This document shows, in pieces, positions 41,101-53,100 of a DNA stretch of 64,000 nt (position 1 is the first letter of the stretch; every line of letters starts with the position of its first letter). Both the position numbers and the translations under genes were made by a program. The notes beneath the pieces were generated by a model. It was given only the letters and a program-made list of their open reading frames with translations, ran no database searches and had not been told where the DNA came from. Source of the stretch: Amphiura filiformis (taxonomy: Eukaryota > Echinodermata > Ophiuroidea > Amphilepidida > Amphiuridae); contig NC_092635.1 in the NCBI RefSeq assembly GCF_039555335.1, positions 69,724,058 to 69,788,057 on the forward strand, written 5' to 3'.

Positions 41101-44100
41101 TTGAATCCCGAAATATTGACCTAAACAGAAGCACTAACCTTGTCGGCATCTGTTGCTGTCACTGTAGTAATGTACTGATCAGCCTCAAGGAATTCAATAG
41201 ACTCAACATATTTATCTGGGTCAAACACAGGGCTATTATCATTCAAATCCTCTATCTGTACCGTAACCTGCACAATGTCAGTTTGATCAGGATTTCTATC
41301 TGCATTCTCAGCAATGACATTAAATACGGCAGGCCCATCCTTGTATTCGGTGTCGCGATCAATACAGCTTATTGCCCTTATCTCACCTGTATCTGCATCA
41401 ATCTGAAAATTCTGGACTTTACCTGAGTAGACAATGAACAATACAATTTATTATTATATTTCTATCTGTATTCTCAGCAATAACATTAAATCGGCAGGCC
41501 CATCCTTGTATTCGTGTCGCGATCAATACAGCTTATTGCTCTTATGTCACCTGTATCTGCATCAATCTGAAAATTCTGGACTTTACCTGAGTAGACAATG
41601 AACAATACATTTTATCATTATATTTCTATCTGCATTCTCAGCAATAACATTGAATACGGCAGGTCCATCCTTGTATTCGGTGTCGCGATCAATGCAGCTT
41701 ATTGCTCTTATGTCACCTGTATCTGCATCAATCTGAAAATTCTGGACTTTACCTGAGTAGACAATGAACAATACATTTTATCATTATATTTCTATCTGCA
41801 TTCTCAGCAATAACATTAAATACGGCAGGCCCATCCTTGTATTCGGTGTCGCGATCAATACAGCTTATTGCTCTTATGTCACCTGTATCTGCATCAATCT
41901 GAAAATTCTGGACTTTACCTGAGTAGACAATGAACAATACATTTTATCATTATATTTCTATCTGCATTCTCAGCAATGACATTAAATACGGCAGGTCCAT
42001 CCTTGTATTCGGTGTCGCGATCAATGCAGCTTATTGCTCTTATCTCACCTGTATCTGCATCAATCTGAAAATTCTGGACTTTACCTGAGTAGACAATGAA
42101 CAATACAATTTATCATTATATTTCTATCTGCATTCTCAGCAATGACATTAAATACGGCAGGTCCATCCTTGTATTCGATTGTCGCGATCAATGCAGCTTA
42201 TTGCTCTTATCTCACCTGTATCTGCATCAATCTGAAAATTCTGGACTTTACCTGAGTAGACAATGAACAATACAATTTATCATTATATTTCTATCTGCAT
42301 TCTCAGCAATGACATTAAATACGGCAGGTCCATCCTTGTATTCGTGTCGCGATCAATGCAGCTTATTGCTCTTATCTCACCTGTATCTGCATCAATCTGA
42401 AAATTCTGGACTTTACCTGAGTAGACAATGAACAATACAATTTATTATTATATTTCTATCTGCATTCTCAGCAATAACATTGAATACGGCAGGTCCATCC
42501 TTGTATTCGGTGTCGCGATCAATGCAGCTTATTGCTCTTATCTCACCTGTATCTGCATCAATCTGAAAATTCTGGACTTTACCTGAGTAGACAATGAACA
42601 ATACAATTTATCATTATATTTCTATCTGCATTCTCAGCAATGACATTAAATACGGCAGGTCCATCCTTGTATTCGGTGTCGCGATCAATGCAGCTTATTG
42701 CTCTTATCTCACCTGTATCTGCATCAATCTGAAAATTCTGGACTTTACCTGAGTAGACAATGAACAATACAATTTATCATTATATTTCTATCTGCATTCT
42801 CAGCAATGACATTAAATACGGCAGGTCCATCCTTGTATTCGTGTCGCGATCAATGCAGCTTATTGCTCTTATCTCACCTGTATCTGCATCAATCTGAAAA
42901 TTCTGGACTTTACCTGAGTAGACAATGAACAATACATTTTATCATTATATTTCTATCTGCATTCTCAGCAATGACATTAAATACGGCAGGTCCATCCTTG
43001 TATTCGGTGTCGCGATCAATGCAGCTTATTGCTCTTATCTCACCTGTATCTGCATCAATCTGAAAATTCTGGACTTTACCTGAGTAGACAATGAACAATA
43101 CATTTTATCATTATATTTCTATCTGCATTCTCAGCAATGACATTAAATACGGCAGGTCCATCCTTGTATTCGGTGTCGCGATCAATGCAGCTTATTGCTC
43201 TTATCTCACCTGTATCTGCATCAATCTGAAAATTCTGGACTTTACCTGAGTAGACAATGAACAATACAATTTATCATTATATTTCTATCTGCATTCTCAG
43301 CAATGACATTAAATACGGCAGGTCCATCCTTGTATTCGGTGTCGCGATCAATGCAGCTTATTGCTCTTATCTCACCTGTATCTGCATCAATCTGGAAATT
43401 CTGGACTTTACCTGAGTAGACAATGAACAATACATTTTATCATTATATTTCTATCTGCATTCTCAGCAATGACATTAAATACGGCAGGTCCATCCTTGTA
43501 TTCGGTGTCGCGATCAATGCAGCTTATTGCTCTTATCTCACCTGTATCTGCATCAATCTGAAAATTCTGGACTTTACCTGAGTAGACAATGAACAATACA
43601 TTTTATCATTATATTTCTATCTGCATTCTCAGCAATGACATTAAATACGGCAGGTCCATCCTTGTATTCGGTGTCGCGATCAATACAGCTTATTGCTCGT
43701 ATGTCGCCTGTATCTGCATCAATCTGAAAATTCTGCACTTTACCTGAGTAGACAATGAACAATACAATTTATCATTATATTTCTATCTGTATTCTCAGCA
43801 ATAACATTAAATACGGCAGGTCCATCCTTGTATTCGGTGTCGCGATCAATACAGCTTATTGCTCGTATGTCACCTGTATCTGCATCAATCTGAAAATTCT
43901 GGACTTTACCTGAGTAGACAATGAACAATACATTTTATCATTTTCAGTGTCTTACATTTGACTTCATTTTGTAGAGTATTAACTCTCCACGCGGGTGTCG
44001 ACTGCAGATGGCAAGTTTCAAATTTGGTTTTAAGAATTCAAATATTTCATAAATATAAATTTTCATGACCATATTTTGAAACAGCATAAAAAATGCATTA

Positions 44101-47100
44101 AAATGAGTACAAACAAGTCGTCTTAGAATTGACTTCATTTTGTAGAGTATTAACTCTCCACGCAGGTGTCGTATGCAGATGGCAAGTTTCAAATTTGGTT
44201 TTAAGAATTCAAATATTACATAAATATAAATTTTCATTACCATATTTTGAACCAGCATAAAAATGCATTAAAATGAGTACAAACAAGTCTAGTTCTTAAG
44301 TGTTTTTAGCTTTTTAGTGGTTCCTAAGTCTTTTTAGCACACTTTACTTGTTTTCTGCCTGCATGTGGCCACTTTTTTTAATAACTAAAAAAAGGCCTGT
44401 AAAAAAGGCCTGGCACGTACGGCTATGCGCTAAGATGGCTTTCGCATACTTATGCGAGTGGATTCAGATGTAAACCTTAGGAATCTACCAAATGAATCAT
44501 GAAATCAAAAAAATATGTTTCATCTTTCATTAAAACATATTATGCTTCACCCTAGCATTAATCATGGAACAATTTATTCAATGTTTAATATGTTCAAGTA
44601 CATGATGCATGTTTCTTCCTCCACTTATCTTAACTCTCTCCACGCGGGTGTCGAATGCAGACGACAAGTTAAACAAAAATTCAAATTCAAAAATTTCAGA
44701 ATTGTAAATTTTCATGACCATATTTGGAACATGGAAAATGCACTAAAATGAGTACAAACAAGCCTAGTATTGGTTCAGTGGTTCTTAAGATAGCTCTTGT
44801 TATTTTCAGAAAATATTTCAAATCTTGGATTTTTTATGTTGAAGCGCATGGCTAGCACGCAGAGCATTAATTTACAAATGAGCAAAAGTATTAAAGCATG
44901 AGAATCTGTTTGTCAGTTCATATTCTACTTGCCAAAAACAATTCAAGTAAGTTTAAGCTAAGTATTAGATTTAAATCTAAAATGCCTAGATTAAGATTAA
45001 GTTATCAGAAAATCCTAGACATACCATCTAGTTCGTATCTAACATCAGCATAATCTGGTTCAGTGTCCACGTCTGTTGCATGCACACGACCAACAAACTG
45101 TGGTGGGCATGGCGAATTGGCTGCATTTTCCTCAATTGTAAAGGTATAGGAATCCTGTCACATAAAGCAAGATATTACAAGATAAAAATTATGAAATAAT
45201 TCCAACAACTACATATACATATTATTATTTCTGTATTTATAGTCTGATTTCTGTATCTGAAAAGTAACCACTAATTCCCCAATTATTGATATTATTAACC
45301 CCTAATACTAGGCTTGTTCAGATGGACTTAGAGTTAAGTTTGTGTTCGGCTAACACAAGGCTACCTCTGAGGTAGCTTAGAGGTAGTGCCAGTCTGAACA
45401 AGTATTGTGTTAACAAACAGGAAGCTTATCACAAAGAATTTACCACAGAGAAATCTCTGTGATTGTGAGCTAACACTAAGCGACCAGTCAGTGTTACCTC
45501 TAGCAATGCTATTTTAACATGGTATACTTGGTGTTAAGCTCAGTGGGAAGGGAAAAATCGGTCATTTTGCCAAAAGGTGGGGTGGTCACACGTTCCCCCC
45601 TTTTGCTTTGTTTTTTGAGCGCTTCATTCTAAATGTAGCAGTACTATATAAATATTTAAAATGTATGTACTGTGTGAACAAGTATCTGTGTTAAAGGATG
45701 ACCTTGCACTACTTCCATATTACACTAACACAGAGGTAGACACCAGTGTGATCATGGCTTTAGTCAGTTTCCCTGCAGGGTAGACCATAATCAAATAACA
45801 GTGCTTTAAATGACAGCAGGAATGTGTTAATGCTATGGGGTATAGAGTTGGGCGACTAAGTCGCCAATAGTCGTTAGTCGCGACTATTACTGATAGTCGC
45901 GACTACGACTATTGAAACCAAAAGTCGACTAATGCAAGCATATTTTTGTGTTAAAAAATTACTTTAAAAGTGCCAGTTATTCGCACCAAAACCAACCAAA
46001 TACTAACAAACTGCGAAAAATGTGAAAAATGTTAGTCATTGTCTTACCAATAGTAACACTAACCAACAAGTAATCATAAAGTCCATAAATCATCATTAAA
46101 TTGGTGTTATTGACTTGTTGTCGAACTACTTTCCCACAAGATAAAAGCCGTCAAAAAACTCAAATTACTTAGAACTGTCGAACATCTCATTATGATTATA
46201 ATTTATGCAGCGATAACAGGTGTAGCAGTATCATAGCGTGCATGTACAGACCCAGGTTGGGTGTTTGTACCAACTACTGAAGGTATGAGATTATTTTAAC
46301 TTTGGAAAGAAACAGCGAGAACTTCCGAGAAGTGTTTTCCAAAAGGAAAATTTAGGAAAATATTATTAGATTAGAAGTACTTTTCACGTAATTTCAAAAA
46401 GCTATGCTTATTGTGGTAACAGAATATTTAGAAAGCAACAGGAAAATAAACAAATTAGCTGACAAACAGTCGTAATGTTGCAATGCCACCCCTGTAGCGA
46501 CAAATGCAGTAGTCTAGATGAGGTCAGGTGACGTAGGTCGGAGGTGAAAGTTAATCGTACATGCACGATGCAACACCTTCATGAGCATACCATGGAAAAT
46601 ATGCACTGCCGTACCGGCATGTTTACATATTTTCATGCACAGCAAAACATGGAAACGAACGAAGATCGCTATTGGAATATTGAAGGTTTGAGAAATTATA
46701 TGAAGTTTCTTGTGCTGTTGCTGGAAAGTGGCAAGTGAATTTAATTGAACAGAAAAGTTAGGCCTATATTACAGCATTTTACAGTCAAATATTTGCATCG
46801 CAAGCGTGCGATACAGTGTAGCAATTTGTATCGCAACAGTGCTGGTTTGTGTAGCAAACTGTGATGCGATGCCGGCAATCACGGGTCCTGTAATCATGCA
46901 TTATAAATACTAAATTGCCACCAATCTTTCACCCGATTTTTCAGTCCAATTTTAACCACAGATAGTCACGACTATAGTCGTAGTCGCGACTATTTGCTGC
47001 CGACTAGTCGACTAGGAAAAAAGTGATAGTCGCCCAACTCTAATGGGGTACATTAAAAGACATGGGGTGCAGCCAAAGTGTGACAAGGGGAAAGGGGAAG

Positions 47101-50100
47101 GGTACCACTGGGGAAATATTTTTATGCCAAAGTAAAATTTAAAAACTGAAAATTGGTTGCCCCCTTGAATCAACACATCTAAGTGGTCAACACACCTAGA
47201 AAAGATACCAACAATTAAATTATACTTCCAAACTAGAGTAGGGTTTATGATATTCATGCATGAGAGTTTCAAGAAGGTTATACATGTGTTCATTTTTGAA
47301 TCAGCTGAAAATGGGTTGTGATTCTCATATTTAAAATATTAAATTTAATTCAATGCGTTCCTACTAACACAAACGTTAATGTATTTAACCATGATAATTA
47401 TTTAGCTAAATTATGTGACTATAGTATTTTTCACCCCAATGTGGCAGTGATGTCAACATGTTGAGGTATCTGTTTCACACATGTTTCTAAAGTAGTGTCT
47501 TTAAGTGTGTGTGTGTTTGTACGCTAGCCCTTTTAGTGAACACTGGAAATTTGAAGCTGCGTCCAAATGAAATGTGCAGTGACATCACTGCCACATCAGG
47601 GTAACAAATGTTATAATAATAAATCAGTAATTACCAAGTCAAATTGTGGTGGGTTATCATTGATGTCATTCACATTGACTGTCACATATTTGTAAGTGAT
47701 CCCACCTACATTGCTTGCAGCAACTAAAAGCTGTGTGAAGAAAACAAGAAAAATAAATCAAACAAGATGTTAGAAACACTGCATTGGTTTTGAAAGGGGT
47801 GTGCCGCTGAGAATTTGAAAGTGGACCCATCAATATACCAATATATTAAGAAATTTGATCCCATCGATATACCAAAACCAAAAATTGTCAGCCGAAATTT
47901 TTTTTAAAGGACCTATCCATATGCCAAAATTGGCTTGGAAAAAGGGGTCATTGATATTCCAAAAGGCCGAAAATGCTACCCATGTTTGTGGCACGTCCCC
48001 ATATGGTTATTTGTACTGAGCCACACCAAGATATTAAAGTTAGGAGTAAGGTTGGGGTTAGAGTTAGGATTAAGAGATTGGGGTTGAGCTACCAAACTTC
48101 AAGAACACTTTTCAATCTATTGGCACCTTTAAGCTTAACACTGCAAAAAGAACACTCTTGGACTGTACTCTTCAGGAAGAAGAAGAAGAATCCCCTTCAG
48201 ACCTACTGGGCAATCTAATACCGTTGGCAGAGTGCTACACTATCGTAAGTGCAGAAGAATATAATAGCTGCCATTTGCAACATTTCAATAAATGTACTTA
48301 CTTTTAACCAATAAACACTAGAAAAACACCCACCTACATGTAAAGGTGATATCTTGGGTTAGCTTAGTGGCCATCAGGCAAGTAATACAGAACGTCAACA
48401 CTTTACAATGAGGGGATGTGCTGCAAATAATATGTGTTTTACAAAAGGCCGCTATTACATTCTACTGCATTTACGATAGTGTAGCACTCTGCCGATGATA
48501 CCACATCTCTGATTGGCTCAATATATGATATAGGCCTCTTTGTGACCAATCAAAATAGTTCTTAGAGGACAATAGTATGACAGGTGGTAGTACCCATGAG
48601 GTTAAGAGTGTTCCTGCTGTGGATGGGGAACACAGATTCTGAGATTTGTTAAGTGCCTGGATCTAATAATAACACACATATTTATGAGGTATAAACAAAT
48701 TATTGCTAGGCCAGATAAAGGTATGAATACATACCACATATTGCTGCTGTTCTTCATAGTCCAATGCAGCAGTTGTTGTAATCTCTCCAGTTGTAGTATC
48801 AATGGTGAAAAATACTGCATCAATCAACTCATAGGTTATCTCAATTCCCAACTCCGATGTAGCCTGGACCTGGCAGATGTATTCCGAGACTGGTGATCCC
48901 TATAAAATTAATGTGAAAAACAGGTTACCCTTGTTGATTTGAGGCGGGGGTAGTATGTGAATAATCTGTTAATAGGGTGTGCTGCCCAAGCTTCAATACC
49001 CTACCACATTTCTAAGGGTAATATATCTATACTTAAAATTTTGCTCTTTTATTAGAAATATTTTTGGAAAATCTACCACATTTTGGCTGTTTTTTAAAAC
49101 ATGGACCCATGTCTAAGGATTATCTGTGAAAAACCAACCCCCATGGCTATAGATTTGCTATAAAAATATACCCACTTGGGCAACATACAACATTGGGAAG
49201 TATGTCGCCGGGATACTGAAAATCACAATGTGTGTGGGTGAATGAATATGGAATGGTTTTGATTGGATAATTAAACCAGATAAGTAATATTAGCACCTTA
49301 TAAGTATTTTAATATCATTGCAACATTCAGGTTAGAAAGAAAGTCATTTTCAATTTCAAGAATGGGAGGCTTATCAATTTTAGTGCATGTTTACAAAATG
49401 TAGTAACCTACTCAAACTGCATACGTTGTCAAGAGATAGGAAGTTTAGACTTGGAAGTTTGCAAAGGTGTCAAATTACAGAACTATGCACAACATACATA
49501 TTCACAAAATCCAAAAAGACCTTGAACCCCAACATCAATCTGGGCATGTGCACCTTGAGTTTGTATAGCTAATAAGAATTATAGCATCTGACATTACCCT
49601 AAAAGATGGTGAAAAGAGAGTACCTCATGATTAGTTTTGCACCTTCAAACATGCAAACCATCCCCAAAGTTAGTATTTAGTAATGGAAAATTTCTTTGCT
49701 TCTCATTTCAACAACACATAAAAACTTGATTTTTACGTTGTAAATGTGGAGACTTTGTCCTCATGATTTATGATTCCTTTTTTCTGATGAAGCACCAGAA
49801 GCATCACATTTTTAAAAGTTCCCCTGGAAAAAATCCTGGTGTCATGTCCCTCAAACAAACAAATAAACTAATGATGATAGTGAAAAAATTACCTCATCCA
49901 CACTGATATCCTGGCAATCATCAGGACCAAAGATTGGTGGATTACCTCCAGTATCTGGTAGCTCTATATGAATTTGTACCAGTGCATCATCAGACAATGG
50001 TGGCACACCTTTATCTTCAACTTCAACATTTATCTTGACTGTATAAGCTTCAGTGACTTCTATCAATGGTCTGACCAGAAGGACTTCACCAATTATTGTC

Positions 50101-53100
50101 ACTTCAACTGTAAGGTAATAGAATGCAAATAAGAATGAGTTATAAAATACTTACAATATCATCGGCCTATAGTCATTACAGCTGCAGAAGATCACTGGCA
50201 ATATTATACAAAGTAAGGTTTCAGCAAGTCTAAAAATGGATGCAAGACCCATGACACCTCTCATTTGTGTCAGAATTCTATCTCAGAATTTTTGGCATCA
50301 GCTTTAAAAGCATGAGAATTTTACCTTATTTATCTCACCATGAACTTCTTATATTTGTAAAAGATTTTAGATTTTGAGGATTTGGGTCCAGAATTTTTGG
50401 AATTTGAAACTTAAATATCCTTGGTGCCCACATTTGTTACTGTCCCTACCCTGAAGACGTTTAGTTTCGAAAGGTGGCCCTCTGTGTTGGTTTCCCACAA
50501 ATGCTATACCTTAATTGCTCTTTCTTTCTAGTTTTTGGCATATTCAAGATATCCTCTTGCATTATTTTTATTGATCATTAATGTGTGTGCCTTCCTCCAT
50601 AAGATTAATTTTTACGAAAAACAGTTTTTACTGACTTAAACAATCTTTCTTGTTATTAATTCTACTAATTAACAAAATGTATTCTATAAGATCTTTTAAA
50701 AAGGATTGTTATATTTTGTATAGCTCATAACCGCCTGATTTGTCACTTACAGAGTCCATCATCTGGGTCAGTAGCTACTTGTGTAAAGATTAATTCTCCA
50801 TTGCCTATGTTACCATCATCAATATCAGTCACTCTCTTTGCCAGATCAAGTAATTCTATAGGTGTGGTATATTGAGGTGCAATAAGTGTAACATTGTAGA
50901 CTGGTTGATCAAACGCTGGAGCGTTGTTTGTATCAGATACAATGGTAATTTCAACCTTCGTAAAAAAGAGATGAATTAAGCATTAGTATACAAGTCTAGA
51001 CATAATGTTTCAGGTTCAAGTTAAGCTTACCTAAATTTGATTTTAGTTTTCTGGATCCAATACATGGTAAGAAAATCGCAAAAACAATAGGATGTTGTAT
51101 AGAGGGAAATTGGTGCAAGGTTTTTATTTTGCGCTTTTTGTGGTTAATTTCTGAGCTGCACACATAAGACAGCAAAAATATTTGTTATCCATAGGCTTTA
51201 ATGTGTACCTGTTTGTAATAACAAATATTATAAATCACAAAACTGCTCTGAACTGTGAAAAATTAATATTCCAAAAATACCATGCTTTGTAGTTACACAA
51301 TATTTACATGAATATTAAAATGCTACATTTACCTGCACTTCATCTTTAGAGTTTTCTGGATCAGATACATCGTATGCAATCACTCTCATGATATGTGCTC
51401 CAATACTAGGAGTGTCAGTCATAGCAAATATTTCACCAGTTGCGCTGTCAATTCTGAAATCAGCTGATGGCTGGAATGGGTCACCAGGATCTGAAAATAT
51501 TAGCCAGACATAATAAATAAAATGAGAATATAAGGAGCTCAAATGGTGTCATCAAATGGAGTTCCAAACTCAAAAGCTGGGCTTGTGAGAAATTCTATTC
51601 TAAATAAGGTTGGAAACTCATGCCCTATTCTGTTTCCATCCAATTCTATTTCTCTCTTACACATACACACATCCACCTTTCTTGCCTTTTTTAACAGATC
51701 ATTTTGGAAAATCCCAAAAGTTTTTTTCATTTTATACCTAACCTAAATACATCACACTGGTGTGCACAATGTTACTGCACACTTCAATGTGTACAGTGAT
51801 AATGTTCGCATGCAGGACCATGTGCGTATAAGCGTACAATTGATATTTGCACCAATGTGCGCATAGTTAGGGCTAAATTAAGAAAGGATTATTTTTATGT
51901 ATATTTTAATATTAATTTTTTAATCACAGACGTTTGCAGTCCAGAAAATGTATCATGAAATATTTAATTTTTCCAGGTTTAATATTCCTGCAGGAATCTT
52001 ATTATTTAACTTACTTGGAGACAGTTCTTGGTTGTTTATTTCAAAGACTGGATCATCACTACATGTAGTTGTTGCATCAACATCAATCACTGGTACAACT
52101 GCAGTTACATCACCCTGTTTATGTCTCACAATAAACTCTCCAGGTATGATGTCCACAAAACAGGTGGTGTCTGTTACAAATACCCTGACTTCTATGCTGC
52201 TGTCATCTATAATCAGATCTGGTTTATCAGGATTGTAGGCTGTTATGTTTAGTATGTGTGGTTCTGGTTGGAATTCAAGACGTTGGGCAGTGACTAATGT
52301 ACATGTTACACCTGAAACAACAGAAGAAAACTTAATTAACACAATCTTTCTTCACTTCTTTGTCAGATTTTGTCTTTATCAGACTGCTTTGACATTTGCC
52401 ATTGTCTACTTCATTAGCACAAATGTGACCCGCTCCCACAAAACCAGACATAAGTCACTAATTTTGAAAATTGAGTTTCGGATGTCATCATTTAGTATAG
52501 GTTTTCAGCTTTCATTTGATACCAAAATTATGTTTCTGGAGCATGTGGTCCTCATTCTACGGTCTTTCAACACATAAAGAAAACGCATAAATGCAAGAAA
52601 ATTGGCTTTAAAGTTGTAAAATGACATGTTTAAGGACTTAGTTTGATTCAGACGTGCTTTAGACGTAAAGAATATTTTGTTTTCAATGATGGGTTTAAGT
52701 AAACATATTAAGGAATCAAAAAATAATAAAAACTGAAAAACGAAGTCTGCAAGATTTTTCACCCCTTTCCCAACTTTGACTTGCCGTATCTTGAAATGGC
52801 TGAGTGCGACTTATGGCGGGATTGGTCAGAGCAGGTCACAAATATGCTTGTTTAAATAATGCAAAAACTTCTGTAAGTTTTTGGGTTTTTTGTTAAGTTT
52901 TAGGCATTTTATTATACAGAGTGTACCTGAAAGAACTGTATCATCAGGAACTGATTTTTTGTTGTTGGTATTTTAAAGCATTAACCAAATACAGATGTGG
53001 TTGAGAAATATCAACTATCACACACTTGAATTTTGACAATTGACCGATTGTTTTTGAAATAAAACAAGTTTATGAAACTACTTCATTTTCAATCCGTTCC

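Noticed and set aside
41097-41426. 109-codon plus-strand frame
   Set aside because: Antisense shadow of exon w21.
41583-43928. Many identical 62-codon frames taken as separate small genes
   Set aside because: They are copies of the first part of exon w21 read into the next unit, always ending at the stop made by the next acceptor junction.
41423-43935. CRISPR-like array
   Set aside because: Units are contiguous copies with no unique spacers, inside a eukaryotic intron.
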